Part shown: piece by piece, positions 44,156-54,828 of the stretch | Position numbering within the stretch: position 1 is the stretch's first letter | Layout of the letters: each line of letters begins with the position of its first letter | From: Blastobasis lacticolella | Lineage: Eukaryota; Arthropoda; Insecta; Lepidoptera; Blastobasidae | Direction of reading: 5' to 3' | Assembly (NCBI GenBank): GCA_905147135.1 | Contig: LR990056.1 | Location: forward strand, 13,464,001-13,528,000 | Length of the DNA: 64,000 nt | Notes under the pieces: model-generated | Databases searched by the model: none | What the model saw: the letters and a program-made list of their open reading frames with translations, nothing else | What the model was told of the DNA's origin: nothing | Made by a program: the position numbers and the translations under genes

Positions 44156-44689
44156 CAGATAAGTTTGTGACAAATTAATATTAATCATATTATTATTATG
44201 AAACGCTAATGTGGCCTTTTTAGACCCCCTGAACGTGTTAAACAAAATACCTTTCATATCCAATATTCACTAGACATTTGGACGCCGATGTACCTTTTTC
44301 GTATTCTATGTATTATTTTCACGGTCTCTGAAACCCGGCAGGCGGCAGCTTCACGAGGAATGAGAATCACCCACTTATCCACTTATATCCTGTTTGAACC
44401 GGGTTTACCGTGCTTTACTTAACTTAGTTTAAACTCTATTTGAGACGTACCAAAGGAATCTTGTTCTAAATATGGACTACAAAATTACTGAAATTACGAT
44501 AGGAGAGACTTTGTGGCAAGGCAGCGTATAGTTTCTTGCCGTCTTGTTATTATGTGAGCTCATTGAAATTTAAATCGGTTATCGATTCAATATTCTGTTA
44601 AGTAAATATATTTAGCCTTAAATAAATTAGAATTTCAATCTAAGCGAACACAAATAGCAATATAGAACTTAATGGGAAACCAGTGGTGG

Positions 44690-45145
44690 CGCGTGGTGTT
44701 CAGCAAAGTAGAATAACACTAACCCCTTATGATTTGTCCAGGCTGACATGTCTTATTTGATGAACAAAAAATACCCAAAATAACGATTAGCCGTATCAAT
44801 CACACTACGTATATTGTGTATTATATAAGAAACACATAGAATGTGAATTTCAACCAACACTGCTACAAATTATCCATTTAAATACATAATTTCCATAACC
44901 TGATAAGACAAGTATGTCTAGATAGATTTTATTCTCGTGGGTGTCGTACAAGTTGACTAACGTTTACGAGATAAAAGACCTAGTCTCCGTAGGCTGGAGA
45001 ATGGACAGCAGCATTTTCCAATGTAATATTTACAATACTGCGATCTCCAACCCGTTTGCCAAGCGTGGAGATTATGGCAATAACCTCCCCTTTCGTGGGA
45101 GAGGCCCTGACTCCTGCAGTGGACTGTTATTGGCTGTGATGAAAC
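44690..45145 (+). mobile_element. SINE-C in two pieces
   Basis: The 5' piece, GGCGCGTGGTGTTCAGCAAA to CACTAACCCCTTATG (44690-44731), is separated by about 200 bases from the rest, GTGGGTGTCGTACAAGTTGA to TTGGCTGTGATGA (44938-45142). The intervening DNA has no clear ends. Diverged copy; its 72-codon ORF is a shadow. Confidence 0.65.
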
Positions 45146-45727
45146 CAGTTCCTTTTTAACAAAGATCTAAGTAATTATATAGTAGATAAGTAAATTTAAG
45201 GTGCACGCCATCTGCCTCTCGATTTTTCCCTCGCTCTCCCGTTGGTCGGCTGAAAGATATTTCTTTAGAAATAAGCTGTAGGTACCTGTTGTGATGTTAT
45301 CTGTATGTCAATTTTGTATACTGTTTATTGTGCACAATAAACTGTAAAATAAATAAATAATATCTAAGGAAATGATATTCGCATAAAGATTGAGCAAAAC
45401 CACTATGGCTTCAATACTTCATGCAATCAAACATGCAAATTTCGAATAAACAAATATCTACCATCCAAAATGCAAGTGTTAAAACACACCTAGCAAAAAC
45501 AAGGCCTTCGAAACTGATAAATAACTCGACCGGAGGGTAACAGAGGCGCAACGAGCGAAACTTTGTTATCTAAACTGCTATTTTGGCGAAACGATAGCCC
45601 TTGCTCTGGACGCTTTCAGAGCATTGGGTAAGGAACCAGCGTGGTATTCGCTAAAGGTCTCTACTTACCTGCGGGAGGGCAGCTAGACAGTTGATATTAA
45701 TTTATTTTATTTATTTAAATATTCGTA
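45146..45727. other. Unassigned intergenic DNA
   Basis: 45285-45360 resembles a retroposon tail (TGTTTATTGTGCACAATAAA, CTGTAAAATAAATAAATAAT). No ORF of 60 codons. Confidence 0.35.
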
Positions 45728-45795
45728 TGTTAAAAAGTGGTAATCACTTTCCATCAGGTGGCCCACTTGCCTGTTTGCCTACCGTATGACATAAA
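45728..45795 (+). repeat. Family D fragment
   Basis: TGGTAATCACTTTCCATCAG and GTTTGCCTACCGTATGACAT, the last ~55 bases of family D, with an A-rich tail. Confidence 0.7.
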
Positions 45796-46147
45796 AAAAA
45801 TTAAAAATACAAAAAATACAGTTGATATTAATTTATTTATTTATTTGTATGATATTAGTATTAAAAATATACCTGTATTAGGTATAATTGATATTAATCC
45901 TTACGCAGAATAAAATAAAGTCGCTTTTCCGGACGTCTGACTAAAGTCGGCTCGCCCGCGCATCCGAAAAGCAAAAAACTTTATATTAAAAATATTTACA
46001 TATTACATTATATTATTATCATTTATATATTATATTTACTTGTAGCTTTAGTGTTCATTAATTACGTAGGTTATAATTAGCAACTCGGCTATTAATGCCA
46101 TATGAATAAATAAGTAAATATTATAATACGTTAGGATTAGTTTTACT

Positions 46148-46665
46148 GCGATCGTCGGTAGCTTAATGGTAAAGGGATCCGACTTGTACCCCGAGATACC
46201 GGATTCAAATCCCAGTGCCGCCATGTACAATGACTCTTTATATACATCTCATGCTCTCTGCGAGGGAAAACATCTTGATGAAACCTGCTCATTCAGGCCA
46301 CTGAATGTGTAACCATGATCGAATCTGGCCTGTCATTTGACCTCTGTAACCCTGTTAACAGGTGAACCAGATCGAATGTGTGTGGCAAGAGTTTGTGCAG
46401 GTTTCCTCACGATGTTTACCCTCACCGTAAACATCAGTTAGTGTTCAACTAATTTAATTTCTGTTACGGGTCTGGGTGTTCTATGTATAATAAGTATGTA
46501 TTTAAAAGTATTTAAGCAGTATATCAGTTATCTAGCACCGATAGTACAAGCTTTGCTTAGTTTGGGGCTAGATGGCGCTGTGTGAATTTGTCCAGGAATA
46601 TATATATATATATTATTATTATTATTATAACTAATGTACATAACTCAGAAAATGGTCATTAGTTG
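46148..46665. mobile_element. Two SINE-A pieces, the second split by SINE-B
   Basis: 46148-46378 is SINE-A on plus (head GATCGTCGGTAGCTTAATGG, box B GGATTCAAATCC). From 46385 to 46447 and again from 46636 the sequence is SINE-A on minus (GTTTCCTCACGATGTTTACC, then GTACATAACTCAGAAAATGG). The minus piece is interrupted by the SINE-B below. Confidence 0.8.
46447..46635 (+). mobile_element. 5'-truncated SINE-B nested in SINE-A
   Basis: TTTAATTTCTGTTACGGGTC to GTCCAGGAATATATATATAT and an (ATT)n tail, between AACTAAT at 46447-46453 and 46629-46635. Joining the flanks restores the SINE-A order ...GTGTTCAACTAAT then GTACATAACTCAG, which confirms the boundaries. Confidence 0.9.
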
Positions 46666-46752
46666 GCTTCATCATGAGTCCGTTACCATATTCGGTTAGG
46701 GCAGGTATATTGGCAGGTAAATTTCATATACCTATATTATAACGAGAAAGGT

Positions 46753-47594
46753 CGACATACATACCGATCGCAAAATTATCGATTTCGGTCGTTATGTCGG
46801 GCTGTTTTTATCAATATAAATAACTCCCAGTTAAAATTTGTAAGAAATTACCAGAAACTGTCCTGTCTATTGTTTTGTAACATTACCTATTGTACGAAAT
46901 TTCCTGTAATATTACTAATCTAAGGAAATTGAAAATTATATATTTACAATACTTTGTTTATTTACTTGTCAATTGACATTTTGGCAACGTCAAAGACGTA
47001 CACCGTGACGTGTTTGCTAACGATTTATCGTTAACTTTGCGAGCTGTCGAATTTGTTCGTTATATCTAACGTAGAATCGTTATATTGACAGTTGAATTCG
47101 CTAAGTTACCTATCTTTATCGATAGCTTCGAATCTACAGACTCCGGAATATTGATAAAATCTAATCACTTACAACTTTTAAAACCAAGTTGCATGCCCCT
47201 CTTCTCTCCGTTTACAATTAGTTGACATTGTCCTCTGCCGCCCAATTTATCATATTAATATGTACGTATATTATCTATATATTGTAGCCTATAGTGTGTA
47301 TATACTAATGTATGTAGGTGTAAAATTATTAGCTTATAATATAGTAGTTTACCTAGATGATTAATGCTATTTTTGTTGCTTGTATGACTCATGTTTATCT
47401 TTTTCTCTTTCTAGACAAGGGTTGCCTGGAAGAGGTCGCTTGTAGCGATAAGGCCGCCTTTGCTTACAATATTTGAGCACTGTTAAATTGTCTTTTTTGT
47501 AATTTTGTGTGCAATGAAGAGTATATTATCTATATATCTAATCGTTATGTCATAACGACCGAAATCGATAAGTTTGCGATCGCTATGTATGACG
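46753..47594. mobile_element. ~840-bp non-autonomous TIR element
   Basis: 46753-46796 and the reverse complement of 47551-47594 match at about 41 of 44 positions; shared core ATCGATTTCGGTCGTTATG. No transposase frame. Without the nested retroposon (and one duplication copy) it is about 590 bp. Flanking duplication not resolved; superfamily unknown. Confidence 0.75.
47266..47537 (+). mobile_element. 5'-truncated retroposon with 17-bp target duplication
   Basis: 47283-47520 lies between exact copies of GTATATTATCTATATAT at 47266-47282 and 47521-47537. It includes GACAAGGGTTGCCTGGAAGA, GGTCGCTTGTAGCGATAAGG and CCGCCTTTGCTTACAATATT, a 3' UTR block I recall from lepidopteran LINEs. It ends GTGTGCAATGAAGA. 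Inserted inside the 46753-47594 TIR element. Confidence 0.88.
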
Positions 47595-47993
47595 AGACTG
47601 CATCCCCTGGAAAGTCCGTTTATTCCATAACTAAGAACGTATAATTAATCACAGACAATGGGGTATAAAGACGTTTAAATCAAAAGCTACGCAAAAGTAC
47701 TTTCGCCGCCATTTGCAAATAGTTTTCACCGACCAAATATATATTTCTCTCCGCGCCCTTGTCACGGTATCAGGGACCCTTGAAGCCTTTGTACAAAGTT
47801 TTTAGTGGGCACGTAGAAAAGGCATTCAATGCTGTATCACAACTCTGACCAAATGAGTTTTCTTTTTAGTGGCCAGGCTAGGGTTGCCAACCCGACAACG
47901 TCAACTGGCTTTGTATGTAATATAGTATCCTACTGTTTTAATATTATTATTTTTATTGATTTGACATTGATTTATTTTAATTTCAATTGTATT

Positions 47994-48271
47994 AAGTGTA
48001 TGTGTGTGGCCGTGTGGTGTCCGGCAGAGTAGAATAGCACCAACCCCTTACACTCATGGGTGTCGTACAAGGCGACTAATGTTTTCGAGGCAAAAGATCA
48101 AGAGTCTCCGTAGTCTGGAAAATGGGCAGCAGCATTTTCTATTGTTATATTTAAACACTGCGATCTCCAACCCGCCAAAGCGTGGAGATTATGGCAATAA
48201 CCTTCCCTTTCGTGGGAGAGGCCGTAAGTCCTGCAGTGGACTGTTACAGGCTGTGATGATGAAGTGTATGT
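47994..48271 (+). mobile_element. SINE-C, full length with 10-bp target duplication
   Basis: AAGTGTATGT at 47994-48003 and 48262-48271. The SINE (48004-48261) starts GTGTGGCCGTGTGGTGTCCG and ends GGCTGTGATGATG. A 6-base gap at AACCCGCCAAAGCG distinguishes it from sister copies. This copy defines the family length, about 258 bp. Confidence 0.9.
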
Positions 48272-48904
48272 CATTAAGGTTGTTATGATTATTTTAACTG
48301 TATTAAGCATTTGACATCATTAGTGTGTATTTGATATTGTGTTTATGTTTTTTTATATTTGTAAATTTGTACGCCGAATGGCAGATCACAATTGAGCATA
48401 CAAATACAATAAATAGAAAATTGAAAAAAAATGAAAATTGAAACTGTTTTTGGTGTCTGCCTACTATTATTTTGAAATTTTAATATAGATGGCGAAACTA
48501 CTAAGTATATTTTATCAGCGAAGTCGCTCATCAGTATCACTTACCATAAAACGGCATGTGTCCTGAATTTAAATGTTCAGAATTCAGAAATAACTCAATT
48601 AAACACCATTCTGGACCTTACTTACTGAAGATCAACTTTATACTCAATATATTTCATTAAAAATACTATTATATATATTATTTAATTAATTCCCTATCTA
48701 CAATATTTTTATAGCGATTAAATCCGAAAATACTACAGGTATTTGGTCTTAAAAAAGTTGCCAACTCTAGGCCAGGCATAGAACTGAATGAAACTCGATA
48801 GATGTGAATATACTTTTCTTTTAATATATTTAATAGCAGACATTTCCTTTTACTTATGAGTAAATGACTGCCCGAGTTACGTGCGGCAGACATGAATACA
48901 TTTA

Positions 48905-49000
48905 TAAATACCTACTCACGCCTTTTTCCGGTAGGGGAAGGGAGAGACCACTTTGTTCCACACAACCTAGGGCCAGTAATGGACGCTACATAACGCACAC
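48905..49000 (+). repeat. Family H fragment
   Basis: CTCACGCCTTTTTCCGGTAG, GGGAAGGGAGAGACC. Weak but ordered similarity to 5197-5235. Confidence 0.4.
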
Positions 49001-49800
49001 TCGTGTGACAGAGGCGAACGCTCCACGTTGGCGAACTATAGCAGATGTACATTGTTTACCGCCGATATCTACGTATATAATTCTGCTAATCACAGGTATC
49101 ATACATACAAGGCAGTGAACGACCCTTGCCCCATCCGTATCCGAGAAGATACTGAACGAGGTAAGCACAGTATAGTAGTGGTGTGGGACGCTACCGGTGT
49201 GGACACTGGCTGGGCTGCGCTACGATGGAGCTGCGGCCTCTGCTGCTAAAGACTGCTTTTCAGCCATTTGGCGTCCAGACTTTAAAGTTTTATAAATAAT
49301 TATGTAAAAAGCTAATAGACTCTACAGGTGACCACCATTCCGGGAGGCAGCGGTGTGGATGAGTATTTTGTTGTTTTCTAGTGTTTATTTCTTACTGAAT
49401 ACGCTTTTTCTTTATTTTTGCTATAACTGTAAATATTTCATGTGCCCCTTAATAAACTACATTATCTTCTTACGGTCGCTGTAAGTATTTTGTTTGTACC
49501 TAAATACATAAATATTTTCAGAATGCACAATAGAATAATCTTGCCTATACCGCTATGCAAGCAAATCTACGTAAGTATGGTGCACAAACTGCTCCAAAAA
49601 CAGCGCGCAGGTACCGAATAAACATGCAAAGTCAATAATGACTTCACCAAACATTCGGGAGACAATTTTATTAATTCACGGGCCTGAGACGGCAATTTGA
49701 TTAAGCCCCGGGGACGGGAAAGAATGCGGACGGCGCTCCGTCTTCGGACTAAAATTGGGTAAGTTCCCGCCGTAAGTCATAGCCAGAGAGATGTGAGATC

Positions 49801-49843
49801 GCGTAATTACGTAATTTACGTTGCTTAATTACGTAATTACGTA
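49801..49843. promoter_or_regulatory. Cluster of TTACGTAA / TAATTA palindromes
   Basis: GCGTAATTACGTAATTTACG at 49801 and TTAATTACGTAATTACGTAG at 49825. Each holds the 8-base palindrome TTACGTAA (49806-49813 and 49829-49836, 23 bases apart), the consensus for C/EBP-like and PAR bZIP factors, and overlapping TAATTA homeodomain cores. The surroundings (49680-49960) are GC-richer and not repeated in the window. Function as an enhancer is inference only. Confidence 0.3.
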
Positions 49844-50050
49844 GTAGCGATTTATTATCGTGTTTATTTAGAGCGTAATTATGAGGCGATCGGAGTTTGG
49901 TGCGTGTTTGTGAAGGCTGTTTGAGTGCGAATACGAGGGTCGGCCGGACGTCCTTGGAGATCAATAGGTTGGTCGCCTCAGTGTTTATTTCGCAGTCTTT
50001 TACGCTCTTGCGAACCGAATCAGGGGATGACGTTCGATTCTAGGTAGCAC

Positions 50051-50292
50051 ACTTCTTGTATGGAAGAACAGATGGCCGATGGGGCAGTAAAGTTCTCGAG
50101 ATGCGACCACGTACCGGTAGACGCAGCGTGGGTAGGCCTCCTACAAGGTGGACCGACGACCTTGTAAGGATCGCAGGTACCGGCTGGATGCGGAAAGCAC
50201 AGGACCGGTATTTATGGAGATCTCTGGGGGAGGCCTATGCCCAGCAGTGGGCGTCTACTGGCTGATATGATGATGATTATGACTTCTTGTAT
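50051..50292 (+). mobile_element. RTE-like LINE, 5'-truncated 3' end with 11-bp target duplication
   Basis: The element at 50062-50281 lies between ACTTCTTGTAT at 50051-50061 and 50282-50292. It encodes the end of the RTE polyprotein: GRRSVGRPPTRWTDDLVRIA, WMRKAQDRYLWRSLGEAY, AQQWASTG, then a stop in GGCTGATATGATGATGATTA, the (TGA)n-like tail typical of the group. The frame is open from 50056 to 50265, so it is fairly young. EN and RT domains are absent. Confidence 0.9.
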
Positions 50293-51657
50293 TATAATAG
50301 CTTATACACCAAAGTGTGTTAGAATAGAAAAAGAGACAAAAAATTATCGAAAAGTTAGCTCTACCTTCATGACAAGGTCAAAATATTTTTCTTTCGATAT
50401 CTGTTCCACACGCACCATAGATCACCAACGCCCGTCGGCGCGTGCATTAGAAATTCATACAATGAGGAGTTTTCCAATAGGTATCTAAAGCATTCCTAAC
50501 CACTCACTAGATGGCGCCCCGACAATTTTGGTAATTGATAATCGCTTGAAATAGGTTCTTAGCAAACAGGATATAAACACTGGGTACGTTGTATTGGATA
50601 ATATTGTATTTGTCCATAGTTTTCAACCATTTTAGAGGTTGTAATAATAATGCAACATAGTGCCAACTTCTATAAATATTTCTATTTACATTTCGTTCAA
50701 CCTTTAACAGTTATGTTTATAATTATAAACATTTTATTTTTAAGTTTAGTATTAGTCGGTTGCATGAAATCACTGCCACCATCATACAGATTAAAAAAAG
50801 ATTACCAAAATTGTAGGAGCGCCATCTATTGATGCTTTTTGAAACCAACTATCAATACCTACTGGAAAACTCCTCATTTTGAAGTGACATTTGTTGACAC
50901 CACAACTCGCGACGCCGATGCTTGATATAATGTGGGCCATAAGGACAAGATGTTATACCTGATTCCCTAGTGCTTGTTGGTTTTCATCGCTTTCAGACAG
51001 TTTGCCGCAAATGTGATCTTGCAAATATAAGTTTGTTCGCTTTTCTGTTGCCAGTAACAAGATTTTACTTAGAGCCGCCAGAATTCAGTAAATCACCTTA
51101 AAACACTAAAATATTTTCCAAACTACTGAACTGATTTCGAATTGAAGCATGAATCATCTCGATTAAACAAACTACATCGAGATCTGTCCATCGCTTCGGT
51201 CGCAAAAAACCCCAGAAGCCATTTCCTCGCAAATTCTTTTCTCACGGTGAAAAATCAGCCTTAATCGAGCGTACAATTACCTTAAGTACCGGAGCACACA
51301 CCATTGATGTGCTTCCCTTCGTTTTTGTTTACGCGAAGAGACAACTCTCAATCCAATCAATAGCAAATAATCTATCTCCGCGGTGCACCCGAGACGAGGC
51401 AATCTCTTGGGGCGGTGGAAAATGAGAAAATCCTACCGAGCGAACTATCTGAAGCCTCCTTGCGCACCCCCTAGTACTTTAAACGAATTGATAGCGGAGA
51501 AATTGCCTAGAAATCCTGCAAATCAATAAGTTCGCACGTTCGATTTACTTTTTGACCTTTCGATTTTGTGTTGCTCGGTTTAGCTGGTTAGGCCACTAGA
51601 AATAAAAGGGCAAGGATTTTGACATGGGTTTTGTGAAATTGTTGTTCCAACTCTTTG
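50293..51657. other. Unassigned, mostly apparently single-copy
   Basis: A family J piece lies at 51105-51215 (CCAAACTACTGAACTGATTT, TCTCGATTAAACAAACTACA). 51260-51560 is less AT-rich and unique here. The 60-83 codon ORFs at 50237 and 50650 show no domain; the latter has one hydrophobic stretch. Confidence 0.35.
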
Positions 51658-51665
51658 GCGCTGTT

Positions 51666-51769
51666 CTAATTGGCAACGGTCGTGTGACCATGGCGGGCGG
51701 TTTTGAGGTCTCCTATTGGTCGGGCGACGTCCGTCGTACGACCATGGTCGCACGACCGTTGCCAATTAG
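51666..51769. mobile_element. Foldback family R, copy 1
   Basis: CTAATTGGCAACGGTCGTGT pairs with the complement of CACGACCGTTGCCAATTAG; arms are 28 bases with one mismatch. The centre holds GGTTTTGAGGTCTCCTATTG, shared with copy 2 at 55348-55438. Confidence 0.8.
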
Positions 51770-52444
51770 GACGACGTCTTTTAGTTCTCAATATAAAATA
51801 TGTTTAAATAATTAAGGCATGACAATATACCGACTACCGTATGAATTCAATTTTGTCCGCACTAACTACGATAAAAAGTTTCACTCGGAATTATTTCTTT
51901 GTAATAAATGTAGAAAGAAAAGAAAAATTACTTTTGATTAAAATGTTCAGCTCAGGGATGATATAACTTTCCATTACTAATTTCAGATGAAATTACCCCT
52001 TCGAAAAAAATATCACAAACCTCTCTCAACTCTTATTTTTTTATACGCTAAAAAACTTAATAGGAATCATCCAGGATCGTTAATAAAAATGCCGCTCTAA
52101 TGAGTATATTCAATGCCAAAACAGAACTTAAAGGCTCGAGGGTAATTTATCAATGCGAAAGAACTTCTCGATTCCTTTGGATCCGGACAAAAACTGTTGC
52201 CCCAGTATAAATCTTCCAACATTTAATTTAGAACAAAAAACAGTCAAAAACACTTAAAAATGTCGTAGAATTCTCTTTTAGGGTCTATTTGTTTATACGT
52301 ATTGGGTTTAACGATATTGCGTACTATTTTTACTCGCGTTTTTAGGTTTTGTGGACACAATTTATTAGCTATGCTATTTATCTAGAAAATTTCTGTTTAA
52401 GATTCTGACTCGTAAACACACATGAATATCCAATTAATCCTATA
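51770..52444. other. Unassigned intergenic DNA
   Basis: AT-rich; no ORF of 60 codons, hairpin or recurrent repeat seen. Confidence 0.35.
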
Positions 52445-53060
52445 CATAGAATAAAACAAGGTCCGCGTCTGTCCCTATGTATCAATATATTTATTAATTT
52501 ATTAAAACTTTATGCACTAAAGGTACAATGGCGGACTTAAAGCTAAAGTAGCCTTAATATATGTACGCTTAGATTTTTTAAACTACGCAACGGATTTAAA
52601 TGCGGTTCAATATAGATATAGACAGTGGTTCAAAAGAAAGGTTTATAAACAAGAAAAAGGAGGGTAGGTAGGAGTAAATTAGATGTAGGATAGGTATAGA
52701 TAGGGTTGGCCGTGTGGTGTCCGGCAGAGTAGAATAGCACCAACCCCTTACACTCTTGGGTGTCGTACAAGGCGACTAATGTTTTCGAGGCAAAAGATCA
52801 AGAGTCTCCGTAGTCTGGAAAATGGGCAGCAGCATTTTCCATTATTATATTTAATCACTACGATCTCCAACCCGCCTGCCAAGCGTGGAGATTATGGCAG
52901 TGACCTCCCCTTTCGTGGGAGAGGCCCTGGGTCCTGCAGTGGATTGTTACGGGCTGTGATGATGAGGTATAGGGTAGGTGTAGGGTAAGTGTAGAATAGA
53001 TGTAAAGTAGCGATAAGGGTAGTGTAGGATGCCACGCGAACGAAGTTTTCCGTGTCCACT
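52445..53060 (+). repeat. Family F unit with minisatellite, interrupted by SINE-C
   Basis: AAACTACGCAACGGATTTAA, AGGTTTATAAACAAGAAAAA, then GGAGGGTAGGTAGGAGTAAA. After the SINE the minisatellite goes on, GGTATAGGGTAGGTGTAGGG, and the unit ends CACGCGAACGAAGTTTTCCG. Confidence 0.7.
52707..52967 (+). mobile_element. SINE-C, full length, nested in family F
   Basis: TGGCCGTGTGGTGTCCGGCA to GGGCTGTGATGATG. AGGTATAGATAGGGT before and AGGTATAGGGT after would be a target duplication with a 4-base slip in the tandem-repeat target. Confidence 0.85.
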
Positions 53061-53204
53061 AGTATACGATAAAACCAATGCGCCAAAGACAAAATGTGTA
53101 AATTTTATATAATAAGTATATGTATAATCTAAGTGACAGATAGACGCGGATAACCCCCGCCTAAGTTTACATGAAATATTTTCTAAACTTATGAACCGAT
53201 TTCA

Positions 53205-53452
53205 ATATAAATAATCGTGGACAAATTCACACAGCGCCATCTACCAAACTAAGCAAAGCTGTACTATGGGTGCTAGAAAACTGATATACTACACATATAC
53301 TGTTAAATATATACTTATTATACATAGAACACCCAGACCCGTAACAGAAATTAAAATTTATCGTTTCAATTTCTGGCCGGCCGGCAATCGAACCCGGGAC
53401 CTCTTGCGTGGCAGACCGGCATGTTGAAAACTGAACCACTCAGGTCGTCAAC
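53205..53452 (-). mobile_element. SINE-B, full length
   Basis: Tail ATCGTGGACAAATTCACACA and AGCGCCATCTACC at the left (with GCCCC lost), head CCGGCAATCGAACCCGGGAC and ACTGAACCACTCAGGTCGTC at the right. A family J scrap precedes it. Confidence 0.85.
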
Positions 53453-53994
53453 TTGGTATAGGTACCAAGTATTTTTGCAAGGTATTAAGTTCGTACCGGT
53501 GCCGTTAGAAAATCCTCTTGTACGTCGATTGTGAGAGCCACATCCCATTTGAGCTCGTGTAACTTGTAAGCCTACTAGATCCTTAACTTTTTTCCTTTCA
53601 CTTATCTCGAATAACCACTAAACAGTGCTAACTTGTTCGAAAATACATTTAGCTTGTTAGTGGTTCTAGTTGGATGAAAGCCTTTTATCGCCGAGTTATC
53701 GGGTTCTGCCCGTGTTTGGTTTATTTCGTCTAAGCTAATATTTTAGAGAGGAATAGATTATATGTTTGTCTTGTCTTTGTTAGTTTGTATGTCGGGAGTA
53801 AACTCCAAAACTGCTGAACCAATTTTGAAATTGTTATCACTAATAGCTACATTGTTCCCGGGTGTCATAGGCCAGGTACCTACTTTTTCCGGAAAATCCG
53901 AACTGCTTGCGGGTGAAAACCGTTGGGAACGGCTAGAGTCTATTATTACTGACTTGTGACCCGCTAGTTTGAAATCTATACATATTACAAATTA

Positions 53995-54412
53995 ATAGAT
54001 TTCAACAAGACAGAGTAATTCAAGAGGAAGGTTTATAAGGAAGAAAGAAAGTTTTTTTTTATGTTATACGGCAGTCAAACAGGCAAGCGGGCCACCTGAT
54101 GGAAAGTGGTCACCGCCGCCTATGGACATCAGCAACACCAGGGGAGTCACCAATGCGTTGCCCGCCTCTGGTGAGACCTCTAATATACCTCTTGAACGAT
54201 CCCATGTCATAGTCCAAAGGAAACACTGTGGCTGGGAGCTCATTCCATATCCGAATCGTACGAGCGAGAAACGTTCTTTAGAACCTTTCGAACCTCGATT
54301 GGTAGGGGTAAAGTAAGTATATGGTAGGTGTAGAGTAGATATAGGGTAGGTGTAGTAATATTGATTTATATGTGGTGTAGGGTAGGTATAAGGTAGCTGT
54401 AGGGTAGGGCCC
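53995..54412 (+). repeat. Family F unit split by a reverse family D copy
   Basis: GTAATTCAAGAGGAAGGTTT at 54016 is family F. It stops at a poly-T run (54050) that begins family D on minus: TATACGGCAGTCAAACAGGC, CACCTGATGGAAAGTGGTCA, to about 54297. Family F resumes with the degenerate minisatellite GGTAGGTGTAGAGTAGATAT, 54300-54412. The longest family D copy; its left flank includes GAACGTTTCTCGCTC-type words on the minus strand. Confidence 0.65.
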
Positions 54413-54589
54413 CTTTTTCTAAGTTCCACAATTAAGTACATTAATTTAACACCGATTTATTACGGTGATAAAACATCGCGATGAAACCTGCACATTCGTA
54501 ATGTGTTAGTAGAAAGACTCATTTATTTATTTAATAGTTTATTGCACACAAAAATGGTAACAAAGATGACTTGTTTTTTTTTTAATTTT

Positions 54590-54775
54590 AGACTATCCAG
54601 GCATTTGACCGCCATCTCACCTGGTGGTAAGTGACGATGCGGCCGATGATGGAGCATGCCTGTCTAGGAACAGCCTATTCACTCTAGCCTTGAAGGCGTC
54701 CAGATTGTAGTGATCAGGAAACACACTCGCAGGCAACGCGTTCCATTCCTTAGCCGTTCGCATTATCTGTTATTG
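54590..54775 (-). repeat. LINE-X 3' end, uninterrupted
   Basis: ACTATCCAGGCATTTGACCG, GGTGGTAAGTGACGATGCGG, CACTCTAGCCTTGAAGGCGT and GCGTTCCATTCCTTAGCCGT. It shows what the site at 29287/32037 looked like before the LOA-like insertion. Confidence 0.8.
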
Positions 54776-54828
54776 CATTATTGTCTTATTGCTATTTGTT
54801 TCAAACTAAACTCGCGTTCTTTACACAT

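Larger units (their letters stand above)
43330..44220 (+). repeat. Duplicated segment Q, two interrupted copies
   Basis: Copy 1 (43330-43665) and copy 2 (43917-44215) share GTGGCCAATACT/GTAGCCAATACT, TATCAATGTCAA, ACAGCG(A/C)CGCTGCAG, ATAAGTTTGTGACAAATTAA and AATCATATTA. Copy 1 is interrupted by the 43392 foldback, copy 2 by the 44007 foldback, so each serves as an empty site for the other. Words also recur at 37150-37260. Confidence 0.7.

Noticed and set aside
54064..54441. 125-codon minus ORF rich in Tyr-Thr-Pro
   Set aside because: Made of family D sequence plus the family F minisatellite; no independent evidence of coding.
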